A stretch of DNA of 64,000 nt from Streptomyces noursei ATCC 11455. Its GTDB lineage: Bacteria; Actinomycetota; Actinomycetes; Streptomycetales; Streptomycetaceae. Below the pieces are notes generated by a model that was given only the letters and a program-made list of their open reading frames with translations, was not told the origin of the DNA and searched no databases. This document shows positions 41,897-51,898 of this stretch, in pieces (the stretch's first letter is position 1; each line of letters begins with the position of its first letter). The stretch is from the NCBI RefSeq assembly GCF_001704275.1, contig NZ_CP011533.1, forward strand, positions 558,001 through 622,000, written 5' to 3'. The position numbers and the translations under genes were made by a program.

Positions 41897-43015
41897 ATGT
41901 TGCGCGCGAGAAGACTGACGGCCGTGTTGGGCGCGGTGGCGGCGGCAGCGTTGATGCTTTCGTCTTCGGCGTCCGCCCAGCCGGCCGGTGACCATGCCGC
42001 CACGCGGGCGGCGTTGAGCGAGTTCCAGGCGGCCGGGGGTCCCGGAGCCGGGATCCTCGCCGGCAGTGGCACCGACTCCTGGACCTACTCCGCTGGTACG
42101 GCCGTCATCAACACGAACACGCCCATCCGGTCGGCCGACCACTACCGCATCGGGAGCCAGACCAAGACCTTCACCGCGGCGGTGGTGATGCAGCTCGTCG
42201 ACGAGGGCAAGATCTCCCTCGACGCACCGATCGAGAAGTACCTTCCCCAAGTGGTCGACGGCAACGGCTACGACGGGAACACCATCACGGTGCGGCAACT
42301 GCTGCAGCACACCAGCGGAATCCCGACCAACACGCGGACGGTCCCGGAGGCCAACCCGGACGGCACCTACACCCTGGCCGCACTGGTCCGGGACGGGCTC
42401 AAGTATCCCCCGGCCGCAGCGCCGGGCGCGGAGTGGCACTACTCCAACACCAATTACGAAATCCTCGGCCTTCTCATCGAGAAGGTCACGGGTTCGCCGG
42501 TGGCGCAGGTGATCACGAGCCGGATCATCCAGCCGCTCCATCTCACCCAGACCACGTTCCCCGCCGCGGGCAACCGCGCCGTGGCCGAGCCGGCCGTGCA
42601 CGGGTACAACGGCGTACGTATCGGCCCGTTGTTCTTCTGGACGGACGTACTGGCGGAATTCGAGCCGTCCGTCTACAGCACCGCAGGCGCGATGCTCTCC
42701 ACGGAACAGGACATCAGCACCTTCTACCAGGCACTGATCGGCGGCAGGGTCGTGTCACCGGCGAGTCTGACCGAGATGAAGAAGGCGAGGGACATCAGCC
42801 CGGGCCTCGGCTACGGACTCGGGCTGATCAAGCACCCTCTGCCCTGCGGCGGTGTGGCCTGGGGACACGACGGCGAGGTAACGGGCTACTACACGGAGAC
42901 CATGGTCACCGAGGACGGGCGCCACGCCGCCGTGGTGACCAATGCGCTCACTCCTCTCAGTAACCCCGTCGTGCCGATGTACAAACTGCTCGACACGGCG
43001 CTGTGCGAGAAGTGA
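41897..43015 (+). CDS. exported serine hydrolase (DD-carboxypeptidase/beta-lactamase class C fold)
   Basis: 372 aa. Sec signal at residues 1-28 (RARRLTAVLGAVAAAALML, cleavage after ASA). SxxK is SQTK at 87-90, YSN at 182-184 and the third box GHDG near 330. All three motifs are canonical, as in D-alanyl-D-alanine carboxypeptidases and Streptomyces R61-like enzymes. ATG 41897 is 11 bases from AAGGGGGG; GTG 41888 is an alternative. Ends in a very strong terminator. Confidence 0.9.
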   Translation: MLRARRLTAVLGAVAAAALMLSSSASAQPAGDHAATRAALSEFQAAGGPGAGILAGSGTDSWTYSAGTAVINTNTPIRSADHYRIGSQTKTFTAAVVMQLVDEGKISLDAPIEKYLPQVVDGNGYDGNTITVRQLLQHTSGIPTNTRTVPEANPDGTYTLAALVRDGLKYPPAAAPGAEWHYSNTNYEILGLLIEKVTGSPVAQVITSRIIQPLHLTQTTFPAAGNRAVAEPAVHGYNGVRIGPLFFWTDVLAEFEPSVYSTAGAMLSTEQDISTFYQALIGGRVVSPASLTEMKKARDISPGLGYGLGLIKHPLPCGGVAWGHDGEVTGYYTETMVTEDGRHAAVVTNALTPLSNPVVPMYKLLDTALCEK

Positions 43016-43053
43016 GCGGGACTGCGCGGCTCACTGCCCGATGAACCTGACAT

Positions 43054-43097
43054 CCCGCCGCCGGGGCCGTCTGCTGACCGACGGCCCCGGCGGCGGG
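43054..43097 (+). terminator. 18-bp perfect hairpin terminator
   Basis: Stem CCCGCCGCCGGGGCCGTC with its exact complement, eight-base loop, 39 bases after the carboxypeptidase stop. No U-run, as usual in very GC-rich genomes. Confidence 0.8.
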
Positions 43098-43099
43098 GC

Positions 43100-43285
43100 G
43101 TGCAGCGCAAGACCCACGCGCTGCTCAGCGAACGCGGCCTGCGCGGACGTATCGCACCCATGCTTGGCCGAATGCCTGCCACCACCTCACCCGCTGCTGT
43201 GAGCGGCGCATCACCGTCATCGGCGCCTTCTTCGACCTCGCCGACACGATCATCACCGTGCGTAGTCTGAATAGTCGCGCCAGCA
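43100..43285 (+). pseudogene. IS5-family transposase C-terminal remnant
   Basis: KTHALLSERGLRGRIA then, after frame changes, ERRITVIGAFFDLADTIITVR, which is the end of a well-known Streptomyces IS5-type transposase (VIDAFFDLADTIITVRSL). The DDE residues in between are deleted. Different from the intact IS at 51.9 kb. Confidence 0.65.
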
Positions 43286-43458
43286 GGACCTATCCGCTTC
43301 TGGGAGGTCACGCGGTGGCACATGCTCAGGTGTTGGGGCGCACCGAACCACGCTCATTCTTCGGCAAGTGTGGCTCCAGCCGGACCCACTCCTTGCGAAG
43401 GAGCGGGGAACTCCGATCCATCCCGGCCGCTGGCGGAGCACGGAGGCCATCGCGGGTG

Positions 43459-43728
43459 CTACGACGGTTCTTCCCGTAGGCCCAGTGCGGTGAGGATCGC
43501 GGTGCGGTCGTTGGGGTCAGGTATGCGCCCGTGCCCCAACTTGTGGTCGGCGGCAAGCCTTTTGGGCGTGCACTCGCGCGTCGTGGGTAGCTCGGTCCAG
43601 GACGACTTGGCCTTCTTCTTCACAGTCCGGCCCTCGGGTGAGTCGGCCACCAGGTATTGGCGAGCTGAACTGCCTCCGTGGAGTGGCGGGAGAGTGCCCA
43701 GGCGATGCAATTCGACGAACGACTTCAC
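43459..43728 (-). CDS. small hypothetical protein
   Basis: 89 aa from GTG 43728, with AGAGG seven bases upstream. VKSFVELHRLGTLPPLHGG, RQYLVADSPEGRTVKKKAK and NDRTAILTALGLREEP read as genuine protein with a basic centre. Function unknown. Its start is 27 bases from that of the divergent SLOG-like gene, leaving no room for a conventional promoter for both, so one transcript is probably leaderless or starts inside the other gene. Confidence 0.5.
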   Translation of the reverse strand: MKSFVELHRLGTLPPLHGGSSARQYLVADSPEGRTVKKKAKSSWTELPTTRECTPKRLAADHKLGHGRIPDPNDRTAILTALGLREEPS

Positions 43729-43755
43729 GGCGTCTACCTCTGAGGAGCACATCAC

Positions 43756-44235
43756 ATGCGTGTAGGAATCACTGGTCACCGAGGTCTTAACAAGGACGTG
43801 GAACGGCACGTACGAGCACTTCTGGATGAAGCCCGCCAAAGCTACGCCGACGACGAACTGGTCGTGGTGTCGTGCATCGCCGACGGTCCCGACGCCTGGG
43901 CGGCGGAGTCGGCACTCGGATGCAGCGCCCGCCTGGAGGTGGTCATCCCAGCCGAGAAGTACCGGGAAGGTCTTCCGGAGTGGCATCACGAGGTCTACGA
44001 CGAGCTGTTGCGACGCGCATGGGATGTCCATCGCACCGGCATGACCGAATCGGACGAGGCGGCGCACATGGCGGGCAGTGAGGTACTCGTCGGCCTCGTC
44101 GATGAGTTGGTCGCGGTCTGGGACGGCAAACCCGCTCGCGGCTATGGAGGCACCGCCGACGTCGTTGCATACGCCCGCCGAACGGGCACGCCTGTACGGA
44201 TTGTGTGGCCGGCTGGCGCGAGCCGCGACCAGTAG
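43756..44235 (+). CDS. SLOG-like Rossmann-fold protein
   Basis: 159 aa. It begins MRVGITGHRGLNKDVERHVR and has SCIADGPDAWAAESALG, VIPAEKYREGLPEWH, AHMAGSEVLVGLVDELVAVWDG and TADVVAYARRTGTPV. The GITGHRGL start and the DG...AVWDGKPARGYGGTADVV end fit the SLOG (nucleotide-ligand-sensing, LOG/DprA-related) superfamily. SLOG proteins often accompany conflict effectors, but no effector domain or partner is evident here. GAGGAG eight bases before ATG 43756. Confidence 0.65.
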   Translation: MRVGITGHRGLNKDVERHVRALLDEARQSYADDELVVVSCIADGPDAWAAESALGCSARLEVVIPAEKYREGLPEWHHEVYDELLRRAWDVHRTGMTESDEAAHMAGSEVLVGLVDELVAVWDGKPARGYGGTADVVAYARRTGTPVRIVWPAGASRDQ

Positions 44236-44383
44236 TGCTTTGTTGATGATCAAGGCAACGGCGGTGACGGTGCTGAGGAACGCCGCGGGGTGGCGGCCCA
44301 GATCCGAAGACGCCCCGGCCCGCGCCACACCATGCTTGGCGGAGCCAAAGGCGCCTCCCCGTACGACCCTTGGGAGTTCTACC

Positions 44384-45082
44384 TCAGCCAACCTGCCCCG
44401 TCGGCCGCACCGTGATGTGGTTGATGTCCACGCCCGCGGGCTGGTTGACGGCGAACACAATGGTGTCCGCGATCTGCTCGGCGGTCATCGTGGCGGCTGC
44501 CTCGGGGGTGCCGCCGCGGGCGTGCCAGAAGGGGGTGTCCACGATGCCGGGGGCGACAACGGTGACGCCGACTCCGTCCTGGCCGACCAGGAGGCGGGTG
44601 TTCTCGGCGAGGGCGTGGGCGGCCCACTTGGTGACGGAGTAGAGGTTGCCGGGGGTGTGGCGGACGCCGGCGACCGAGCCGATGATCACGATTCGGCCCT
44701 TGGATGTCCTCAGGTGGGGCAGGGTCTCCTGGATCAGCAGGGCGGGGCCCAGGACGTTGGTGAGGATCATGGCGCGCATGTCCTCAGAGGCGTGGGTCTC
44801 CAGGTTGCCGGGCAGGGAGAAACCAGCGTTGGCTATGACGTTTTCCAGCCGACCCCAGGTGTCCAGCACTTGGCGGACGGCGGCGGCGACGTCATCTGCT
44901 TCGCCGGCGTCGCCGGTGATCGTCAGCAGCCGCTCGCCCGCCCCCGCGGTGGCGGCGAAGGCGGCCAGCTTGCCCACGTCGCGTCCGGTAACGGCCACGC
45001 GGTGGCCCTGCTTGAGCAGGGCGCGTGCGGTGGCGGCGCCGATTCCGGTCGAGCCACCGGTGATCAGCGTGACGGGTTCCAT
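44384..45082 (-). CDS. SDR-family NADP-dependent oxidoreductase
   Basis: 232 aa classical SDR. TLITGGSTGIGAATARAL at residues 5-22, NVIANAG (NNAG variant), IVIIGSVAG with catalytic Ser, YSVTKWAA with Tyr and Lys, and PGIVDTPFW. The family of serine-3-dehydrogenase/YdfG-like enzymes is a good match. No linked regulator is adjacent. The 148-bp gap to the left (44236-44383) holds nothing I recognise. Confidence 0.9.
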   Translation of the reverse strand: MEPVTLITGGSTGIGAATARALLKQGHRVAVTGRDVGKLAAFAATAGAGERLLTITGDAGEADDVAAAVRQVLDTWGRLENVIANAGFSLPGNLETHASEDMRAMILTNVLGPALLIQETLPHLRTSKGRIVIIGSVAGVRHTPGNLYSVTKWAAHALAENTRLLVGQDGVGVTVVAPGIVDTPFWHARGGTPEAAATMTAEQIADTIVFAVNQPAGVDINHITVRPTGQVG

Positions 45083-45179
45083 GGGACGGCCTCCTCGGCG
45101 ACGGGGTCATCGGGGCAAAGCGCCTGCACTATACCCAGCGATCTTCGACGCTCGCTCCCGGCTTTCTCCGACGGCTCCG

Positions 45180-45283
45180 CTCCTGACTGTGGATCAGGAG
45201 TTGGCTAGGGCGCGTCCCGTCGTCGGACCCGGCCCCGTGCCTGGTACGGGCCCCGCGTGACTGGTGCCTGGTACGGGGCCCGG
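45180..45283. repeat. inverted and direct repeats before the nitrate-reductase gene
   Basis: CTCCTGA-CTGTGGA-TCAGGAG (45180-45200) is a perfect 7-7-7 inverted repeat. A unit GTGCCTGGTACGGG occurs twice (45237 and 45264). The 412-bp gap otherwise holds no gene. The first repeat could be an operator; the second could form alternative hairpins. Confidence 0.4.
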
Positions 45284-45495
45284 CCCTTTGCCGGTGCGAG
45301 GCGCGCCGCCGTGGACGGGACCACATGCCTCACATCGTGCGGTTGCGGCGTGTGCGGGAGGCGTAACCTCGGGCGCTCCAGTCATGTGACGGGCCGGAAA
45401 TTCGCCCTCCCTACGGTGCTGGTCGTAGGTCGTGCCCGCCGCCGGTGGGGCGGTTCTGGCTCGGGAAGGTACACGCACCGCGGAGTGGGGTTTCG

Positions 45496-48400
45496 GTGGC
45501 ATCTGGCTCGAAGGACGGCAGTGTCCGCACGGTCTGCTCGTACTGCGGGGTCGGCTGCGGGATCGTCCTGGACGTGGTGCGGTACCCGGCCGACGGCCGG
45601 CGCCGCGTGGCCAGGGCGTCCGGGGACAAGGCGCATCCCACCAACTCCGGCCGCCTGTGCACGAAGGGGGCGACCAGCGCGGACATGATGGCCGCGCCGG
45701 GGCGTCTGGCGAAGGCGCTGGTGCGTGCCGAGCGCGGCGCCCAGCCCGTCGAGACGGAGGTGGACGAGGCCATCGCGTCGGTCGCCGGGCGACTGCGGGC
45801 GATCCTGGACGAGCACGGGCCGGACGCGTTGTCCTTCTACGTGTCCGGGCAGATGTCCCTGGAGGCGCAGTACCTGGCGAACAAGCTGGCCAAGGGCTTC
45901 GTGCGCACCAACCAGATCGAGTCGAACTCCCGCCTGTGCATGGCCTCGGCAGGCTCCGGATACAAGCTGTCGCTGGGCGCGGACGGCCCACCCGGCTCGT
46001 ATCAGGACTTCGATCGCGCGGACGTGTTCTTCGTCATCGGCGCGAACATGGCCGACTGCCATCCGATCCTCTTCCTGCGCATGATGGACCGGGTCAAGGC
46101 AGGCGCCAAATGGGTCGTCGTCGACCCGCGCCGCAACGCCACCGCCGAGAAGGCCGACCTCTTCCTGCAGATCAGGCCCGGCACCGACCTCGCCCTGCTG
46201 AACGGCCTGTTGCACCTGCTGGTGGCGAACGGCCACACCGACGAGGAGTTCATCGCCGAGTTCACCGAGGGGTGGGAGGAGATACCCGCCTTCCTCGCGG
46301 ACTACCCGCCCGAACGGGTAGCGGAGATCACCGGCCTCGCCGAGAACGACATCCGCCGGGCCGCGCAGTGGATCGGCGAGGCCGGTGACTGGATGAGCTG
46401 CTGGACCATGGGCCTGAACCAGTCCACCCACGGCACCTGGAACACCAACGCCCTGGTCAACCTGCACCTGGCGACCGGCGCCATCTGCCGCCCGGGATCG
46501 GGACCGTTCTCGCTGACCGGCCAACCCAACGCCATGGGCGGCCGGGAGATGGGTACATGGGGCCCGGGCTGCCCGGTCAGCGGTCCGTGCTCGTCGACTC
46601 CGAGCGGGCCTTCGTCGAGCGCCTGTGGCAGATCCCCGAGGGCTCGCTGCGTACCGACGTCGGGCGCGGCACCGTCGAGATGTTCCAGGAACTGGCCGCC
46701 GGCGCCATCAAGGCATGTTGGATCATCTGCACCAACCCGGTCGCCTCGGTCGCCAACCGCAAGACCGTCATCGCCGGTCTGGAGGCCGCCGAACTCGTCA
46801 TCACGCAGGACGTCTTCGCCGAGACCGAGACCAACGCGTACGCCGATGTCGTCCTGCCCGCGACGCTGTGGGCGGAGTCCGACGGCGTCATGGTCAACTC
46901 CGAGCGGAACCTCACCCTGGTGCCAGGCGTCGTCGACCCGCCCGGACAGGCACTGCCCGACTGGCAGCTGATCGCCAGGGTGGCCCGCGAGATGGGATTC
47001 GTCGAGGGCTTCGGCCACACCTCCGCCGAGGAGGTGTTCGAGGAACTCAAGCAGGCATGGAATCCCACGACCGGCTGGGACCTGCGCGGGGTGACCTACG
47101 AGCGGCTGCGCACCACACCGGTCCAGTGGCCGGCGCCGACCGCGGACGGCCCGGACCGCAACCCGATCCGCTACCTCAACGACGGCGTCAGCCAGACACT
47201 GGTGGAACGCGAGAACGGCACGCTCCCCCGGCTGGCCTTCCCCACCCCGAGCGGACGCGCCCGGTTCTACGCCCGGCCGCATCTACCTGCGGCCGAACTC
47301 CCCGATGACGACTACCCGTTCATGCTCACCACGGGCCGCCTCCAGCACCAGTGCCACACCATGACCAAGACCGGCAAGGTCGCCAAGCTCACCAAGCTCG
47401 ACTCCGGTCCGTTCGTGGAGGTACACCCCGAGGACGCCGGGGCGCTCGGGATCGCGGCGGGCGACCATGTGGAGATCGCCTCGCGCCGTGGGCGTGCCGT
47501 GCTTCCCGCGGTGGTCACCGACCGGGTGCGACCCGGCACGTGCTTCGCCCCCTTCCACTGGAACGACCTGTTCGGCGAGTACCTCAGCATCAACGCCGTC
47601 ACCAACGACGCCGTCGACCCGATCTCCTTCCAACCCGAGTTCAAGGTCTGCGCCGTCACCCTCACCAAGACGGCAGCGCCCGTTCCGGAGGCACGGTCGG
47701 ACACCCGCCCCGAGGCCACGCCGGCCGCCGCGCCGCACGAAGACGAGCCGGTGCATGCCGTCCCCGACCAGGGTGGCGCGACAGCCCGGTCGGACGCCGC
47801 CGTCCATGCGCTCGCCGGGATGTTCGGCATCACCGACCTGTCCCCCGCACCACTGGTCGAGCCGGAGCGCCGCTACCTCTCCGGCTATCTCGCCGGCCTC
47901 GCCCTGAACCCGCCCGACGGGGATGTCCCCGTGCTGCCACCCGACGCGCCCCTCTCCCCCGGTTCCGCGCTCTGGGTCGGCGGCGCCCTCGCCGGCATGT
48001 TCTCCCGCTCCGCCGCGCCCGTCGCCCAGGCACCCGCCACTCGCGAGTCCGAACCCGGGCCCGCGCGGACCGCGGCACCGGCAGCCGACGCCGCCGTACC
48101 GACCCGGCGACTGGTCATCCTGTGGGCCTCGCAGACCGGCAACGCCGAGGAGTTCGCCACCACCGCCGCGGCCCACCTCACGGCGGCGGGCCGCACCCCC
48201 GATCTGCTGCCCATGACGGATCTGACGCCTGCTCAACTCGTCCCGGACACCGATCTGTTGCTCATCACCAGTACCTTCGGCGACGGCGACGCCCCCGACA
48301 ACGGCGCCGACTTCTGGCAGGCGCTGTCCGCCCCCACCATCGGCCCGCTGGAAGGCATCCGGTACGCGGTGCTCGCCCTGGGCGACTCCACCTACGACGA

Positions 48401-49820
48401 CTTCTGCGGCCACGGCCGCCGGCTCGACGAACGGTTCGACGCGCTCGGGGCCACCCGCCTCGTCGGCCGCACCGACTGCGAGCCCGACTTCGAGGCGAGT
48501 GCCGAGCAGTGGCTCGGACAGGTGGTCACCGCCCTGGCCACCCCCGACGACAGTCACTCCACGGCCGCGGGCGGGCTCGGGGCGCCCGCTCCCGGCCCCG
48601 CCGTCACCGCGGCGCCCACGACCACACCCACCGCCGCCACCACACCCACCGCCACCACACCCACCGCCGCCTCCGCACCGCCCGCTCCGGAACCCGTCGG
48701 CCACACCAAGGCATCGCCGTTCAGCACCCTCCTCATCGGCAACCGGCTGTTGAGCCTGCCCGGTTCCCAGAAGGAGGTGCGGCAGTTCGCCTTCGACACC
48801 CGTGACCACGAACTCGCCTACGACGCCGGTGACGCCCTCGGGGTGTGGCCGGTCAACGGTGCCGGCCTCGTCGCCGAATGGCTCACCCTGACCGGAGCGG
48901 ACGCCGACGAGCCCGTCGAGCTCGGTGACGGTGCTCGCCTCACCTTCGAGGAGGCGCTGCGCACCCGCCTGGACATCACCCGCCTCACCACCGACCTGCT
49001 CAAGTTCGTGGTGGAGCGCACCGGCAGCCAGGACCTGAAGCGGCTGCTGCGGCCCGACAACAAGGACGCCCTGGCAAGGTGGAGTTGGGGTCGCCAGGCA
49101 GCCGACGTCGTCGGCGTGTTCCCCGTACGCGCGTCCGCCCCGGAATGGTCCGCCGTGCTCAAGCGCCTGCAGCCCCGCCTGTACTCCATCTCCTCCAGTC
49201 CCCTGGCCCACCCCAGCGAGGTGCGGCTCACCGTCTCCGTCGTCCGCTACACCAACGACCTCGGCCGCGACCGCAAGGGCACCTGCTCGACCTATCTGGC
49301 GGACTGTGCCGACGACGGCCCGGTGCGGGTCTTCGTGCAGCGCTCACCGCATTTCCGTCCGCCCGCCGACCCCACCACCCCCATGGTCATGGTCGGCCCG
49401 GGAACCGGCGTGGCCCCCTTCGTCGGCTTCCTCGAAGACCGCCGGGCCCGCAGTCACACCGGCCCCAACTGGCTCTTCTTCGGCGAACAGCGCCAGGCCA
49501 CCGACTTCTACTACCGCGAGGAACTGGCGGGGTTCCAGGCATCCGGCCACCTCGACCGCCTCGACCTCGCCTTCTCCCGCGACCAGCGCAACAAGATCTA
49601 CGTCCAGGACCGGATGCGTGAGAACGGCGCCCGCCTGTGGCAGTGGCTCCAGGACGGCGCCCACTTCTCCGTCTGCGGCGACGCCGGCCGCATGGCCAAG
49701 GACGTGGACCAGGCACTCAAGGAGATCGCCGCCACGCACGGCGGCATGGACGCCGACGAGGCCACCGCCTACGTCAGACGCCTCGCCGCCGACAAACGCT
49801 ACGTCCGCGACGTCTACTGA
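45496..49820 (+). pseudogene. nitrate reductase/CysJ-like reductase fusion, one frameshift
   Basis: Residues 1-about 720 are a bis-MGD molybdoenzyme of the assimilatory nitrate reductase type: [4Fe-4S] ligands in VCSYCGVGCGIV and GRLCTKG, Mo-ligand Cys in NSRLCMASAGS, and [21 protein letters not shown] Pro/Thr/Ala-rich linker, a flavodoxin domain ([36 protein letters not shown]), then a CysJ-like FAD/NADPH part ([35 protein letters not shown]) ending KRYVRDVY. This would let NADPH reduce nitrate in one chain. A single base is missing near 46551-46553: ...REMG is followed in the next frame by [11 protein letters not shown]. As written it is split. GTG 45496 has GGAGTGGGG upstream. No nitrite reductase or transporter is adjacent. 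Confidence 0.85.
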
Positions 49821-49909
49821 TCGGCCGCGCGTCCACCCGCGACGCACACCAGCCAGGAGACTCCAGCCGAGGTGCAGCCGTCAGGGGACGCCAACCGCAG
49901 GGGACGGGC

Positions 49910-49936
49910 TTGACCTTGACCGTGCGTCAGGGTTGA
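49910..49936. promoter_or_regulatory. MerR-type operator/promoter of hydrolase gene
   Basis: TTGACCTTGAC (49910-49920), five-base spacer, GTCAGGGTTGA (49926-49936). The arms match at 8 of 11 positions. It resembles MerR/SoxR-type promoters with TTGACCTTGAC over the -35. It lies 12 bases before the ATG, so the mRNA would be leaderless. A MerR gene follows downstream of the hydrolase. Confidence 0.6.
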
Positions 49937-49947
49937 AGGCTGGTCGC

Positions 49948-50859
49948 ATGACGAACAACAGCACTTCCCCGGTTCGGCCCGCTCCGCCGATCGGAGGGTT
50001 CCAGGAGATCGACGGCCGCCGCGTCTTCGTGCGGCGGTCGGGCAACGGCGGACCGGCCGTGGTGTTCCTGCCCGGCGCCAGCGCGGTCGGCCTGGACTAC
50101 TTCGGTGTCCAGCAGCAGGTTTCGCAGTTCACCACCACCGTGGTGTACGACCGCGGCGGCACGGGCTACAGCGATCCCCTGCCGCTGCCGCGCACCGCCG
50201 CCGCGGTCGCCACGGAACTGCACGACCTGCTGCACGCCCAGCACATCGCCGCCCCCTACGTGCTGGTGCCGCACTCCCTCGGCGGCTTCTACGCGCACCG
50301 GTTCGCGCAGCTGTACCCGCAGGACGTGGCCGGGCTGGTCTGGTTGGACGCCTTCCACCGCGACTGGGACGAATTCATGCCGCCCACGGCGCGGCTGGCC
50401 GCGGTCGAGCGGATGGCGCCTGGTCGGGAGCAGTTGGAACAGCTGCGTCCGGCCCTGCGCGAGATGTTCGCGGAGTTGCTCGCGGACTACCCCGAGCGCC
50501 TGCGGCAAGCGCTGGTCGATGCCAAGGTGAGTGACGCCTGGGCCCACATCGGCATCGCCGAGCGCACCAAGTTGGCCGAACTCGCCGCCGAACTGCGGGC
50601 CGGGCCGAACATCCCCGACGTCCCGGTGGTTGCGCTCACCGTGGTCGGCGCCGACCCCGCCCAACAGGCGGTGACGTCGGAGCGGACGCTGCGGGAGATG
50701 CACGAGGGTCACATGAGAATGGACGCGGCCCTGGTGAGCGCGGTCTCGCACGGGGAACAACGCATCATCTCCGACACCAGCCACCACCGGCTCTGCTTCG
50801 ACCGCCCCGATGCCGTGGTCCAGGCGATCCGCGATGTCGTCGCCCGAGCCCGCGCCTGA
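49948..50859 (+). CDS. alpha/beta hydrolase
   Basis: 303 aa. FLPGASAVGLDYFG (oxyanion-hole loop), YDRGGTGYSDPLP, nucleophile elbow VPHSLGGFYAHRFA (Ser in SHSLGG-type motif), and the terminal His in SDTSHHRLCFDRPD. The Asp of the triad is probably in LTVVGADP. The start ATG 49948 is supported by the MerR operator immediately upstream. Probably inactivates or transforms a small hydrophobic compound sensed by the MerR protein. Confidence 0.88.
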   Translation: MTNNSTSPVRPAPPIGGFQEIDGRRVFVRRSGNGGPAVVFLPGASAVGLDYFGVQQQVSQFTTTVVYDRGGTGYSDPLPLPRTAAAVATELHDLLHAQHIAAPYVLVPHSLGGFYAHRFAQLYPQDVAGLVWLDAFHRDWDEFMPPTARLAAVERMAPGREQLEQLRPALREMFAELLADYPERLRQALVDAKVSDAWAHIGIAERTKLAELAAELRAGPNIPDVPVVALTVVGADPAQQAVTSERTLREMHEGHMRMDAALVSAVSHGEQRIISDTSHHRLCFDRPDAVVQAIRDVVARARA

Positions 50860-50905
50860 TTAGACTCGGCCGGACCACGTTTTTTACGAGGACCCGAGGA
50901 GGACG

Positions 50906-51643
50906 GTGCTCACCATCGGCCAGCTCGCGGCAACCGCCGGCGTGACCGTGCGCACCGTTCGCCACTACCACCACGTCGGGCTGTTGCCCGAGCCCGAGCG
51001 CGATGCCTCCGGCTACCGCCGCTACAGCGCGCAGGCGGCGGTGGATCTCATCCGGATCAGGACCCTCGCCGACGCGGGGGTGCCGCTGGCCCGTATCGAC
51101 GCGCTGCTGCATGCCCAGCCGGCCGCATTCGACGCGGCCGTCACCGACATCGACGCCGCGTTGCAGCGCAAGATCGACCAGCTCACCGAGTACCGCCGCA
51201 GGATCGCCGAACTGGCCGCCGGCGAAAGGCTCTTCCTGCCCGCGGAGGTGGTCGCCATCCTGGACCGGATGCGCGGTCTCGGGGTCAGCGAACTGCGGGT
51301 GCGGCTGGAGCGCGACTCATGGATCCTGATGCAGGCACTGGACCCGCACGCCATGCCGCAGCGGATACGGGAGAAGAACGCCGGCTTCGACGACCCGGAG
51401 ACGACGCGCCTGTACCTCGCCTGTGATCAAGCAGTCGACTGGGATCCGCACGATCCACGCCTGGACCGGCTCATCGACGACCTGGACGCATGGCACATCA
51501 AGCACGAACGGGACAGCCACCGGGCAGGGTCCCGGGAGCTGGTCTCTTCCCGGATCTCCGAGGCATCGCCGGCATGGCAACGCATCCTCGATGCGCTCGC
51601 CCACCGCGCAGAGCGGCGCCGAACCGCCCGGCACGACAGCTGA
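50906..51643 (+). CDS. MerR-family transcriptional regulator
   Basis: 245 aa. N-terminal HTH (TIGQLAATAGVTVRTVRHYHHVGLLPEPERD, quoted as TIGQLAATAGVTVRTVRHY and HHVGLLPEP), the YRRYSAQA wing and a coiled coil (LQRKIDQLTEYRRRIAELA). The C-terminal domain resembles TipA-like ligand domains (DPRLDRLIDDLDAWH). GTG start with GAGGAGG. It is downstream of, and in the same direction as, the hydrolase gene it probably controls. Confidence 0.92.
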   Translation: MLTIGQLAATAGVTVRTVRHYHHVGLLPEPERDASGYRRYSAQAAVDLIRIRTLADAGVPLARIDALLHAQPAAFDAAVTDIDAALQRKIDQLTEYRRRIAELAAGERLFLPAEVVAILDRMRGLGVSELRVRLERDSWILMQALDPHAMPQRIREKNAGFDDPETTRLYLACDQAVDWDPHDPRLDRLIDDLDAWHIKHERDSHRAGSRELVSSRISEASPAWQRILDALAHRAERRRTARHDS

Positions 51644-51646
51644 GGC

Positions 51647-51838
51647 TCAGTGCGGGAGTCGCGTCACGATGCCGGAGCCGACGACCACGTCCGTACTGCC
51701 CTGCTCCTCGGACAACAGCGTGAGGTCCGCAGTGAAGGCGGCATACGTGTCGATCGAGTCCAGGTCCTTCCCCCTCGACGAGGGTTTCGGGACACCGGCG
51801 GTGGGGCGCAAGGTCTGCCGGTGTTCCGTAACGCCCAT
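51647..51838 (-). pseudogene. short C-terminal remnant of unknown protein
   Basis: The last about 40 codons (KDLDSIDTYAAFTADLTLLS, STDVVVGSGIVTRLPH) read as protein with a plausible C-terminus. The N-terminal part is missing before the IS insertion at 51899. Family unknown. Confidence 0.35.
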
Positions 51839-51898
51839 CCCGGCCCATGGGACGCAGCCACTATGGCCGACCGCTCCTCGCGGACCGACGGGCGTCTA

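Noticed and set aside
44384..45208. Plus-strand frame 44078-45208 over the SDR gene
   Set aside because: It is the complement of the SDR frame; the minus strand has all SDR motifs and a proper start.
45205..45221. CTAGGGCGCGTCCCG resembling an insertion-sequence end
   Set aside because: Matches only the first few bases of the IS5-type ends and has no partner within reach.
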